From CAYGDP01 sp964348665 (GTDB lineage: Bacteria > Verrucomicrobiota > Verrucomicrobiia > Palsa-1439 > CAYGDP01): a stretch of 64,000 nucleotides of DNA. The position numbers were made by a program, and so were the translations under genes. This document shows, piece after piece, positions 18,149 through 26,650 of this stretch. The stretch is from positions 1 through 64,000 of the forward strand of contig CAYGDP010000007.1 of the NCBI GenBank assembly GCA_964348665.1, given 5' to 3'. Each line of letters opens with the position of its first letter. Positions within the stretch are counted from its first letter, which is position 1. A model generated the notes under the pieces. That model worked only from the letters and a program-made list of their open reading frames with translations, made no database searches and was not told the origin of the DNA.

Positions 18149-18610
18149 ATGGATAACGCAAAAGACATTTTGCTGGTCGAGGACAACTCCGACGAGTTGG
18201 AGTTGATCCGGTATGTGCTGGAAAAAAATCGGTTACAAGACCGCGTGCAAGTGGCGCGGAATGGGCAGGAGACGCTGGATTGTATTTTTGGAAACGGACC
18301 GGACAACCAAAATGCCATGACTCGTCCGCCGCAGTTGATCCTATTGGACTTGAAACTGCCGAAAGTCAGTGGCATCGAAGTTCTCCAACGAATCAAAGCC
18401 GATCCTCGCACCCATTCCATTCCCGTGGTGGTGCTCACGTCGTCGCGTGAGCCGTCGGATGTCTCTCGCTGTTACGAATTGCTTGCCAATAGTTATGTGG
18501 TCAAACCTGTGGATTTGGACCGACTCGCGAAAATCATTCAACTCGTAAGCCTATACTGGCTCAAACTCAACCATCCTCCCCCGCAACCACAAGGAGCCGC
18601 CGACTCATGA
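18149..18610 (+). CDS. CheY-like single-domain response regulator (Rcp1 type)
   Basis: A 153-residue stand-alone receiver. It shows the acidic pair in LLVEDNSDE, the phospho-acceptor Asp in LILLDLKLP, the conserved Thr/Ser in VVVLTSS, and Lys in VVKPVD. Receivers of this type, such as cyanobacterial Rcp1, usually pair with phytochrome-like kinases and relay phosphate rather than bind DNA. It lies between two kinases, one base after the first and overlapping the second by 4 bp, so it is part of a translationally coupled relay. Confidence 0.92.
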   Translation: MDNAKDILLVEDNSDELELIRYVLEKNRLQDRVQVARNGQETLDCIFGNGPDNQNAMTRPPQLILLDLKLPKVSGIEVLQRIKADPRTHSIPVVVLTSSREPSDVSRCYELLANSYVVKPVDLDRLAKIIQLVSLYWLKLNHPPPQPQGAADS

Positions 18611-20091
18611 GCAAACCCATCCGAGTTCTCATTCTTGAAGATCGCGAATCCGACGCCGAACTGATGGCTGCTGAACTCCGCTCCGCGGGTTTTGAACCCA
18701 ACTGGACGCGCGTCGAAACGGAAAAGGATTTTCTCGATCGCATCGAGGATCATCCCGATGTCATTCTGGCCGATTATCATCTTCCCCAATTCGATGGTAT
18801 TGCCGCACTTCATCATGTTCAACAAAGAGGACTCGATATCCCCTTTGTCATCGTCTCTGGTGATATTAGCGAAAACATCGCCGTCAACGCCCTCAAACAA
18901 GGGGCAAACGATTATCTCATCAAAGACCGTCTCGCCCGTCTTGGTCAAGCGGTCTCCCATGCGCTTGATCAGAAGCGGTTGCGTTTGGAAAAACAAAAGG
19001 CGGACGAGGAACGCCTGAAGGCAGCGGTCAAATATCGGCTCATCTTCGAGCAGGCGATCGAGGGCATCTTCCAAAGCACGCCCTCCGGGCAATACCTGAC
19101 GGCGAATCCCGCGCTGGCTCACATGCTCGGGTTTAGCTCTCCGGACGAGTTGCTGCGGAGCATCACGAACATCGAGCGTCAGCTGTATGTCCGCCCGGAA
19201 CAACGGGCGGAATTTCGGCGGATGCTGGATCGCCACGGTGAAATCAAAAATTATGAGATGCAATTTTATCGTAAAGACGGCAGCACCATTTGGATCTCGG
19301 CGAACGTGCGCGCGGTCTATAGTCCCGACGGCAGCGTGCTCTATTACGAGGGCAGCAACGTGGATATCACGCAGCGCAAACACCTCGAGGAAGCCAAGCT
19401 ACAAGGCGAGCGAATGGCTGCCATTGGCACCATGGCCTCCAAAATGGCACACGAAATCCGCAATCCTCTCACTGCCATCACGCTCAACATCGAAATCATC
19501 ACCGAAAAACTCGATCAACTGCGAGCCAAATCTCCCGAATTGGAATCTGAATTTCGTGGCAAACTCAATTTGATCGCCAGCGAAACCACACGAATCCAGC
19601 GCATCACCCAGTATTACCTCCAACTCGGTCGCCTTCCCAAACCGCAAAAAAAACTGACCAACCTCAACGAACTGCTTGCCAAGCTCATTGATTTTCTCCG
19701 AAGCGATTTCAACAAACACAATATCCACGTAAATACAGATTTGGACCCGGCGGTAACTTTGCTTTCGCTCGATCCGACACAATTCTGGCAAGCATTCCTC
19801 AACCTGTTTCGCAACTCCGAAGAAGCGATGCCGGACGGCGGCACCCTCGCCATCTCCACAAAACGCACTCCCTCTGAAATCGTCATTACCGTTGCGGATA
19901 CCGGCGAAGGAATGACCGAAGAACAGCGCAAAAATCTGTTTCGCCCGTTCTACACCACTAAATCGCAGGGAACAGGCCTTGGGCTCGCCCTCACTCATCA
20001 AATCGTTACCGAACATGCTGGCCAGATCGAATGCGAAAGTGTTCGCGGCCAGGGTACAACATTTCGAATGCACGTCCCTCTGGTAGAATAA
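18607..20091 (+). CDS. Histidine kinase with N-terminal receiver and PAS domain (NtrB-like core)
   Basis: A 494-residue protein: receiver (about 4-125), PAS (about 140-262, ending in NVDITQRK), HisKA with H282 in the AHEIRNPLTAI motif, and HATPase with DTGEGM and GTGLGL boxes. The kinase core is of the NtrB/ZraS-like class. It is a clear paralogue of the kinase at 31673; both share receiver, PAS with a VYSPDGSVLYYEG or IYSPDGSVLYYEG segment, and kinase core. The receiver at the N-terminus suggests it is the next step of the relay that starts at 15313. Start ATG overlaps the upstream stop. Confidence 0.9.
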   Translation: MSKPIRVLILEDRESDAELMAAELRSAGFEPNWTRVETEKDFLDRIEDHPDVILADYHLPQFDGIAALHHVQQRGLDIPFVIVSGDISENIAVNALKQGANDYLIKDRLARLGQAVSHALDQKRLRLEKQKADEERLKAAVKYRLIFEQAIEGIFQSTPSGQYLTANPALAHMLGFSSPDELLRSITNIERQLYVRPEQRAEFRRMLDRHGEIKNYEMQFYRKDGSTIWISANVRAVYSPDGSVLYYEGSNVDITQRKHLEEAKLQGERMAAIGTMASKMAHEIRNPLTAITLNIEIITEKLDQLRAKSPELESEFRGKLNLIASETTRIQRITQYYLQLGRLPKPQKKLTNLNELLAKLIDFLRSDFNKHNIHVNTDLDPAVTLLSLDPTQFWQAFLNLFRNSEEAMPDGGTLAISTKRTPSEIVITVADTGEGMTEEQRKNLFRPFYTTKSQGTGLGLALTHQIVTEHAGQIECESVRGQGTTFRMHVPLVE

Positions 20092-20153
20092 CCTTGGCGG
20101 ATTCGTAGTGGTCAAACGTCTGCGCCACTGGGGATTTCAGAGACATCGACGAT

Positions 20154-20327
20154 ATGGACGAACTCGACGTTGACATCCATGCGATTGCGAGGCATAAATT
20201 ACGTGTGGAATTTAAGGGGAGTCGCATGAAGCTGCCAACAATTCGCGCGGCCGAAGCCAATCGGCAGCAAACAGATCAGAATTACGATTCCAGCCCCGGA
20301 AGGAGCAATCAAACTCCGGATCCGTAA
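20154..20327 (+). CDS. Possible small protein of 57 residues upstream of a kinase gene
   Basis: An open frame runs from ATG at 20154 (MDELDVDIHAIARHKLRVEF at the N-terminus) to TAA at 20325-20327, ending 9 bases before the next kinase start. The product is hydrophilic with a basic middle and a Pro/Asn-rich tail, and has no domain I recognise. The tight fit to the next gene supports it; the absence of a good Shine-Dalgarno and its short length argue against it. The 245-bp gap 20092-20336 holds nothing else I can name. Confidence 0.3.
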   Translation: MDELDVDIHAIARHKLRVEFKGSRMKLPTIRAAEANRQQTDQNYDSSPGRSNQTPDP

Positions 20328-20336
20328 AGATTCTCC

Positions 20337-23300
20337 ATGTCGACTCCACTCCAAGTCTTGTTGATCGAAGACAATCCCGACGATGCGGTGTTGATTGGGC
20401 GGCATTTGCAACTGGGCGGATTCGAGCCGAAAATAGTCCGCGTTGAAACTGCCACAGATATGATTACGGCTTTGAACCGGCAACCCTGGAACGTTGTCGT
20501 GGCCGATTACAAACTGCCGGAGTTCAACGCCACGGACGCTCTTCGAGTCCTGACTGCCCATGGCGCCGATCTCCCATTTATTCTCGTATCGGGTACGATT
20601 GGCGAGGAACGAGCGGCTGCCATGATCAAGGCCGGCGCGCACGATTACGTGGCAAAAACAAATCTCCAGCGGCTTCCGCTGGTCATCGAACGGGAACTGC
20701 GCGAGGTCGAGGGTCGTCGAGAGCGAAAGCGGTTGGCGGACGAAACGGCGCGCCTCCAGGCGCAAGAACGCGCGGCGCACCAGGAAATCGCCAGTATCTT
20801 CGCGCGGATCGGGGACGGCGTGGTCGCCTTGGATCGCGATTGGAATTTCACCTATGTGAATGAACGGGCGGGTGAGATTCTGGAGAGTCGCCCGGAAGAA
20901 TTGTTGGGCAAGAATCTCTGGGATCAATTTCCCGAAACCATCAGCCAGCCATTTCACGACGCTTGCGACCAAGCTCTTGCCCAGCAGTCACCGGTTCATG
21001 CCGAGGAATACTTCGAGGGATGGGATCGGTGGTTTGAGTATCACCTCTACCCTGCGATTCACGGTCTTTCCATTTACTTTCGCGACATTACCGAGCGCAA
21101 ACGCGCGGAGAAGGAATTGCAACAGGCGTATACATTTAGCAATCAAGTGATCAGTTCCGCCACTGAGGGAATTATCGTGTATGACCGAGAACTGCGCTAC
21201 GTGATCTGGAATCCATTCCTGGAGCGCGCAAGTGGATTGCGCGAGGCGGATGTGTTGGGAAAACATCCGTGGGATCTCTTTCCATTTATTCGCGAGCTGG
21301 GCATCGATCAATTGCTCCGGCGCGCCTTGGCCGGCGAAACCGTCAACTCTCCCGATATTTCGGTAAGCATTCCCGGCTCCAACAAGACGATTTGGACCTC
21401 GGCGCAATACGGTCCGCTCCGGGGCGAGGATGATGAAATCATCGGGGTCATCGCCCTGGTGCGCGACATCACCGAGCGCAAGGCGGCGGAGGAATTATTG
21501 ATTACTCGAGAAGAACAACTCCGATTGTTTGTCGAACACAGTCCCGCGGCGATCGCCATGTTCGACCGGGAGATGCGGTATTTGGTCGTCAGTCGACGGT
21601 GGATGACCGACTATCGTTTGGGGAATCAGTGCATTCTGGGGCGGAGCCATTATGAAATTTTCCCGGAAATTCCCACTCGTTGGAAGGAAATCCACCAGCG
21701 TTGTTTGGCCGGTGCAACCGAACGATGCGAGGAAGATCCATTCCCGCGAGCCGACGGCGGGCTGGATTGGGTGCGATGGGAAGTGCGCCCTTGGCAAAGC
21801 CGAAAAGGCGAAATCGGGGGAATTCTCATCTTCTCCGAAGTCATCTCCGATCGTAAAGTGGCGGAGGCGAAATTACGCGACAACGAAGCGCGGCTGCGGC
21901 TGCTGACTGACCAGGCACCGGCAATCCTTTGGACGACGGATTCGAATCTCGTCATTACTTCGTCTGCCGGTTCCGGGCTGCGCGGTTTGAACCTGAAAGC
22001 CGATCAACTCAATGGCACACGGCTTCAGGATTACTTGGGCACGGAAGACCCGACTTTTTTGCCGCTCGCGTCACATCTCGACGCGCTCCATGGAAAAGCC
22101 CGCAGCTACGAAATCGGCTGGAAAGGACGCACGTTTGAAACACACGTCGAACCGATGCATGACGCGACGGGCAAACTGGTAGGCACCATCGGCATCGCGT
22201 TGGATATTTCCGACCGCAGGGGCGCAGAAATGGAACTACGTGAGCAGCAACAAGCCCAGAAACTTTTTAGCGAGCAACTGCAAGCGCTTGGGATGGTCGT
22301 TCTTGAACTGGACGCGTCAAACACGGTGGACGAACTTTGCCGTCGAGCGGTGGAATTGGGACATGCGCGACTTGCCTTGGATCGATTGAGCATTTGGTTT
22401 CTGGACAAAGAAACCCGTGTCATGCGCGGGTCGTTCGGCATTGATGAACAGGGGAGATTACGGGATGAACGTCATCTGCGGCACGGGTTCCCGACTGGCG
22501 AAAATGAAATCCAAGTGCTGACGAGAAAGACCCAAGCTGTCGTTTCGAACAATTGGCCGTTGCATGACGATATAGGCCGGGAAGTTGGGCGGGGCTGGCA
22601 CGCGGTTGGGGGGCTCTGGGACGGTGACAAGGTCATCGGCTTGCTATTTGCCGACAATCTCATTCGCCAGCAACCTGCGCCGAGTCATCTTCGTGAAATA
22701 ATCGCCCTGTTTGCTTCTTCGCTGGGTCATCTCGCGACTCGCAAACGCACCGAGGAATTGCTCCAGCGTTCCACCGAGCAACTCCGCAGTCTCGCCGCGC
22801 GCTTGCAGGCCGTTCGGGAAGAAGAACGCATTGGGATCGCTCGCGAAATTCACGACGAATTGGGCCAAACCTTGACCGGGCTCAAGATGGACCTGGATTG
22901 GATGGAAGGACGTCTGGGCCGGGCCGACTCCAGAGCAGCCCGGAAACAGCTTGTTGATCGGGTACGCGAGATGTCGAAATTAATCGAAGACAACATCCAC
23001 ACTGTTCAACGGATCTCGTCTGAACTGCGACCGCAAGTGCTCGATCACATTGGGTTGTCGGCGGCGATGAGTTGGCAGGCGCAAGAATTTCAGAAACGAT
23101 CGGGGATACAATGTTCCGTCACAATTGAAGAATCGGGATTGGCCATGCTGGAGCGTGAGCTGTCCACCGCCATCTTTCGCGTCTTTCAAGAAATTATGAC
23201 CAACGTAGCCCGTCATTCCCAGGCTACCTGCGTAAAAGTCCGTCTTGAACAGCAAAACGGATCGTTGATCTTTGAGGTCACAGACAACGGCCGGGGGATT

Positions 23301-23453
23301 ACCACGGAGGAGGTAGCCAGCAGCAATTCACTCGGACTCATCGGCATTCGCGAGCGGGTCATGGCGTTTGGCGGAGAGGTGCATTTCTTGGGAAAACATG
23401 ATAAAGGTACCACAGTCACCCTGCGCGTGCCAATACAGAGGAGGAACGCATGA
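20337..23453 (+). CDS. Multi-PAS/GAF histidine kinase of the NarX/DegS (HisKA_3) class
   Basis: A 1038-residue cytoplasmic kinase. An N-terminal receiver (about 4-125) is followed by four PAS domains (about 150-262, 268-388, 392-505 and 512-625), a GAF domain (about 650-800), a HisKA_3 dimerisation domain with H839 in REIHDELGQTL, and a HATPase with the DNGRGI box and a GLIGIRERV motif. HisKA_3 kinases signal to LuxR-type regulators, and the gene overlaps exactly such a regulator at 23450. It thus forms a NarX/NarL-like pair with a complex set of inputs. The ligands of the PAS and GAF domains cannot be read; no haem or flavin signature is evident. Confidence 0.9.
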   Translation: MSTPLQVLLIEDNPDDAVLIGRHLQLGGFEPKIVRVETATDMITALNRQPWNVVVADYKLPEFNATDALRVLTAHGADLPFILVSGTIGEERAAAMIKAGAHDYVAKTNLQRLPLVIERELREVEGRRERKRLADETARLQAQERAAHQEIASIFARIGDGVVALDRDWNFTYVNERAGEILESRPEELLGKNLWDQFPETISQPFHDACDQALAQQSPVHAEEYFEGWDRWFEYHLYPAIHGLSIYFRDITERKRAEKELQQAYTFSNQVISSATEGIIVYDRELRYVIWNPFLERASGLREADVLGKHPWDLFPFIRELGIDQLLRRALAGETVNSPDISVSIPGSNKTIWTSAQYGPLRGEDDEIIGVIALVRDITERKAAEELLITREEQLRLFVEHSPAAIAMFDREMRYLVVSRRWMTDYRLGNQCILGRSHYEIFPEIPTRWKEIHQRCLAGATERCEEDPFPRADGGLDWVRWEVRPWQSRKGEIGGILIFSEVISDRKVAEAKLRDNEARLRLLTDQAPAILWTTDSNLVITSSAGSGLRGLNLKADQLNGTRLQDYLGTEDPTFLPLASHLDALHGKARSYEIGWKGRTFETHVEPMHDATGKLVGTIGIALDISDRRGAEMELREQQQAQKLFSEQLQALGMVVLELDASNTVDELCRRAVELGHARLALDRLSIWFLDKETRVMRGSFGIDEQGRLRDERHLRHGFPTGENEIQVLTRKTQAVVSNNWPLHDDIGREVGRGWHAVGGLWDGDKVIGLLFADNLIRQQPAPSHLREIIALFASSLGHLATRKRTEELLQRSTEQLRSLAARLQAVREEERIGIAREIHDELGQTLTGLKMDLDWMEGRLGRADSRAARKQLVDRVREMSKLIEDNIHTVQRISSELRPQVLDHIGLSAAMSWQAQEFQKRSGIQCSVTIEESGLAMLERELSTAIFRVFQEIMTNVARHSQATCVKVRLEQQNGSLIFEVTDNGRGITTEEVASSNSLGLIGIRERVMAFGGEVHFLGKHDKGTTVTLRVPIQRRNA

Positions 23454-24079
23454 AGATTTTAATCGTAGACGATCATGTGGTCGTACGAGAAGGTTTGAAG
23501 CGCATCCTCGCCGACGTGTTTCCGCGAGTCACCTTCGGCCAAGCGGAAAACGCCGGACAAGCTATCGAGCTTGTGATGAAAGAGAAGTGGAATGTGATGC
23601 TTCTGGATCTTTCGCTGGTTGGGCGAAGTGGCCTGGACGTGCTCAAGCAAGTTCAAAAAACTCACCCCAAACTTCCCGTTCTGATCCTGACCATGCACGA
23701 GGAGGAACAATTCGGCGTGCGCGCCATCAAAGCCGGTGCCGCAGGCTACATCACCAAAGGCACAGCGGCCAAAGTGCTCTCCGAAGCGATCCGACATGTC
23801 CTCAAAGGCGGCAAATTTATCACCCCTACGCTTGCCCAGCGGCTCGCCGCCGAAGTGTCCGAACCAGACACGAAAACGATGCACGAGGAATTGTCCGACC
23901 GCGAAATCGAAGTGCTTCGAAAACTGGCCGAAGGCCGGACGGTCAAGGAAATCGCTCACGACCTTTCCTTGAGCCACAAAACCGTCAGCACCTACCGCAT
24001 GCGAATGATGCGGAAGATGCATTTTCGCACGGCGGCTGAGCTGACCCGCTACGCCATCGAGCACCAGCTTATCCGATAA
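23450..24079 (+). CDS. NarL/FixJ-type response regulator
   Basis: A 209-residue regulator: receiver with the DDHVVVREG start, phospho-acceptor Asp in VMLLDLSLVG and Lys in YITKGT, then a LuxR-type helix-turn-helix (about 145-205; LSDREIEVLRKLAEG and SHKTVSTYRMRMMRK). Its ATG overlaps the stop of the HisKA_3 kinase by 4 bp, so that kinase is the probable partner. It should bind DNA as a dimer when phosphorylated. Its target sites are unknown; TACCGA-type repeats just downstream (24108 and 24132) are one possibility. Confidence 0.92.
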   Translation: MKILIVDDHVVVREGLKRILADVFPRVTFGQAENAGQAIELVMKEKWNVMLLDLSLVGRSGLDVLKQVQKTHPKLPVLILTMHEEEQFGVRAIKAGAAGYITKGTAAKVLSEAIRHVLKGGKFITPTLAQRLAAEVSEPDTKTMHEELSDREIEVLRKLAEGRTVKEIAHDLSLSHKTVSTYRMRMMRKMHFRTAAELTRYAIEHQLIR

Positions 24080-24107
24080 GTATACGCGCACGCCTGCGTA
24101 AGCCAAA

Positions 24108-24138
24108 TACCGACAACGCGATAAGAAATTCTACCGAT
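24108..24138. promoter_or_regulatory. Repeated TACCGA motif upstream of the next regulator
   Basis: TACCGAC at 24108-24114 and TACCGAT at 24132-24138 lie 24 bp apart in the short gap before the regulator at 24192. A third copy, TACCGAC, is at 24990-24996 just after that gene. Spacing near two helical turns would suit a dimeric LuxR-type regulator. Seen by eye only. Confidence 0.3.
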
Positions 24139-24191
24139 AGCCAGTTTCAGGTTCGTCGTGTACACTGGTGCTTTATTCGTGCAGTTTGCAC

Positions 24192-24956
24192 ATGAACACG
24201 ACGAGACTCGATCAACCGATTTTATTGGCAGAAGGCAACCTTCGATTTCGCGGAAGTCGACCCGCCGTTCCGAACGCCAAAATCATTCTCTATGCAAAAC
24301 CCGCGGCTTCGGAGCCGGACAAAAAATCTGCTCCGCGCATCCTCCTGGCCGATAGCCATGCCACAGTTCGTTACGGACTGCGCTTGATTCTGCTGGAAGA
24401 AATCCCCGACGCCAGGATCGAAGAATGTGGCGAACCCGGCGAATTTCTTCAACTCTTGGCAAAACAAAAATGGGACCTGGTGCTGCTCGACATCGTCACA
24501 ACGGAGATTGGTAGCATGGATTTGCTTCGAAAAATCCGCAGCCTTCCCCGTCGCTCTCCGATCATCGTCATGAGCAATTATAGCCAAGAGCATTTCGAAT
24601 TGCGCGCACTTCGGGCCGGCGCAATCGCATTCATCAGCAAGAAATACCCGCCCAGCATGCTACTGCAAATCGTACACGATGCGCTGGATGGCAAGCTCCA
24701 CGTCAGCTCATACTTGGCCACCTCGCTCGCCGTTGGTCGCCAGGGCCGCCCGGACGGCACAACGATCCTCTCTGACCGCGAATTCGAGGTCTTGCGCAAA
24801 CTCGTCACCGGCAAAAGCGGTAAGGAAATTGCCAGCGAACTTTCTCTAAGTGTGAAAACCATCAGCACCTATCGCGCGCGAGTCATGGAAAAGCTCAAAC
24901 TCAAGTCCTTTGCCGAGGTCATCCGGTACACCATTCACCATGGTTTGGTCGAGTAA
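24192..24956 (+). CDS. NarL/FixJ-type response regulator with N-terminal extension
   Basis: From ATG 24192 the protein has 254 residues; a GTG at 24168 in the same frame would add eight. About 35 low-homology residues precede the receiver (RILLADSHATVRYG; Asp in LVLLDIVTTE; Lys in FISKKY). The LuxR helix-turn-helix is at about 195-252 (LSDREFEVLRKLVTG and SVKTISTYRARVMEKL). It is closely similar to the regulator at 23450 in its output domain and is probably a tandem duplicate with a changed receiver. No kinase directly precedes it, so it may be served by the kinase at 20337. Confidence 0.85.
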   Translation: MNTTRLDQPILLAEGNLRFRGSRPAVPNAKIILYAKPAASEPDKKSAPRILLADSHATVRYGLRLILLEEIPDARIEECGEPGEFLQLLAKQKWDLVLLDIVTTEIGSMDLLRKIRSLPRRSPIIVMSNYSQEHFELRALRAGAIAFISKKYPPSMLLQIVHDALDGKLHVSSYLATSLAVGRQGRPDGTTILSDREFEVLRKLVTGKSGKEIASELSLSVKTISTYRARVMEKLKLKSFAEVIRYTIHHGLVE

Positions 24957-25655
24957 CAACTCGAACGCTCATCTGTTATGTAGGCAATTTACCGACAAAA
25001 AAATCTAAACTTTCACTTGTTCATTTCTCTGCCGTGCCGTAGTTTAGCGCCTAGAGGAGGCAATACCTTCTCAAGAAGATCGAAATTATTCGTTCGTGTG
25101 TGGATGGTTTTGAGTTTCGGTTCGTTCGATTCGGCCGCGGATCATGGTGCGTGGCGGATGTCCTCCAGGGCCTCCTCCCCCGTCACGTGTCACCCGCGGC
25201 CTTTTTTTTGTTGAATCGCCAATTTCTTGTCAGACGGCACCCGACAAAAAAATCAGCATTTCGCTACATTGTCCGTTCTCCACCTTTCCCGTACGATGTG
25301 CGCGTGAGGTGGAGTTGAAAATTCACAGAATCATCAACCAACGAGTCGAGTGGTGGTGCCTGATAACGACGATCGCGCCACCGCCCGCAATTGGTTTCGA
25401 ACTGCGCGAATTTTCAAGTCCCCGTCCCCCGCGTCCTGTCTCCTCCTCCCATACGACTCCTCCCCTCTCCGAGACCCGAACACGACTCCTCGCGGCAGGC
25501 GCGGAAACTTTCGTCACCACGATGGACGTGATTGAATCGGTGCGCGGACACAGGCGCGTGGCGGTATCCTCCAGGGCCTCCTCCCCCGTCACGCGCCTCC
25601 GCCACCATTCTCAATGTCCGTCTTCGAGAATCTTCACCCGAAAGGACTACCTAGC
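24957..25655. repeat. Gene-poor 700-bp stretch with short direct repeats
   Basis: No reading frame here has family resemblance. A 38-bp unit around CTCCAGGGCCTCCTCCCCCG occurs at 25150-25187 and again at about 25556-25593, with one indel and a substitution. In the second copy GGCGCGTG (25553-25560) and CACGCGCC (25590-25597) flank the unit as a perfect 8-bp inverted repeat; in the first copy these ends are degraded. A 14-bp repeat, CCGAC followed by seven A and TC, occurs at 24992-25005 and 25241-25254. The stretch looks like a decayed, repeat-invaded intergenic region ahead of a kinase remnant. Confidence 0.6.
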
Positions 25656-26071
25656 ATGACTCAAGATATTCCGAGCCGGTCGGCGACGCCGAGTGCACAA
25701 CGTAAACTGACCGATATCAATTGGCTCATCGGCGATCTAGTTCGATTTCTCGCACCCGCTCTCGCCGACACTCATGCTACCGTCAAGACGCGATTTGCCT
25801 CCAACTTGCCCAAATTACCCGCTGACGGCAGGCAACTTTGGCAAGCGTTTCATCATCTCCTCCGCGAGGCACCATCACGGTGCAAACGGAAAAGAACGAT
25901 GGCGAACTTTGGATCAGCATCTCCCATCCCAATGATGAATCGAAATTGCCGGATGGATTCGGGTTCGCCGTAACGCAACGGACGATTATCGAGCATAGCG
26001 GGGCTATCGAAAGCACCATCTCCGAAAAAATCGGCACGACCATCCGAGTCCGTTTGCCGGTACATGAATAA
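25656..26071 (+). pseudogene. Frameshifted remnant of an NtrB-like histidine kinase C-terminus
   Basis: Two overlapping frames together match the end of the kinases at 18607 and 31673. Frame one (25656 to about 25865) has TDINWLIGDLVRFLAPALA and DGRQLWQAFHHLL, the counterparts of the linker and start of the HATPase domain. Frame two (about 25862-26071) has GTITVQT, GFGFAVTQRTIIEHSGAIES and GTTIRVRLP, the counterparts of the strand, G2 region and C-terminus. The N-box asparagine region, the G1 box and the F box are missing, and the HisKA domain is absent. The sequence cannot make an active kinase. It is followed at once by the LESR-type gene on the other strand. Confidence 0.72.
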
Positions 26072-26163
26072 AACCGAACCCGCCCGGCTCGGAAACCAAG
26101 CGGACAGTCAACAGCGCGCCTTGCATGCGAGCAAGCTGGAGCAAACTCTTCTTCCCCGCCGAT

Positions 26164-26529
26164 TTATTCCCCGCCAGAACCGCCTGCCAAGCTGGGACCG
26201 GTGAAGGTGACAGTCACGTCAGGCGGAGTCGAAAAAGCCGGGGGCGGCGGCGGATTAGCCATCGTGGGAGGCGTTGTTGGATTGAGGATTGGTGGCGGCT
26301 TATTAGTGTCCGGCCACGGCTCGTTGATGGCGATATCAATGCCGCTGGACGAAAAGTCAATGCTGACCGGGGGAACTGTTTCGACAGCGGGAGAGGGAGT
26401 AAATCGCGACTCAAGAGTTTCCACCAGCATTGTGGGCGCTTGAAGTTCGCGTGAGCGACGAGTCCGGGCGCGGGGATTCCCAAAACCTGCCACTCGCAGA
26501 ATTTTTTGTAAGAACGAGTTTGCGGCCAT
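26164..26529 (-). CDS. Small proline-rich protein with LESRFTPSP motif
   Basis: A 121-residue protein starting at ATG 26529, preceded by AAGGAGA at good spacing. The N-terminus is basic (QKILRVAGFGNPRARTRRSR), then comes ETLESRFTPSPA at about residues 38-49, the same LExRxTP motif as in the HbpS-like protein at 13181-14800. The rest is low complexity, rich in Pro, Thr and Asn, ending GGSGGE. There is no enzyme-like domain. In planctomycetes and verrucomicrobia this motif marks exported or surface proteins, so it may be a short surface protein or the stub of a larger one. Function unknown. Confidence 0.62.
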   Translation of the reverse strand: MAANSFLQKILRVAGFGNPRARTRRSRELQAPTMLVETLESRFTPSPAVETVPPVSIDFSSSGIDIAINEPWPDTNKPPPILNPTTPPTMANPPPPPAFSTPPDVTVTFTGPSLAGGSGGE

Positions 26530-26650
26530 AGATTCTCCTTGGATTCGAGTTTTTACAATACAACAACGGTTTATTTTGACCTAGACCGCCGATTCCGTCA
26601 ATTGAAATCTCCCCTAAATCCGATGATCGGATGCCGCAGCATAAACAGGA

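Noticed and set aside
24168..24191. GTG start adding eight residues to the second LuxR regulator
   Set aside because: The extra residues have no similarity and no Shine-Dalgarno; the ATG at 24192 is simpler, though not proven.
25150..25597. Possible CRISPR-like array
   Set aside because: Only two copies about 400 bp apart, with no regular spacers and no cas genes.
25144..25659. 171-codon plus-strand frame across the repeat region
   Set aside because: It is a low-complexity translation of the direct repeats and intergenic sequence, without a start site or homologous motif.
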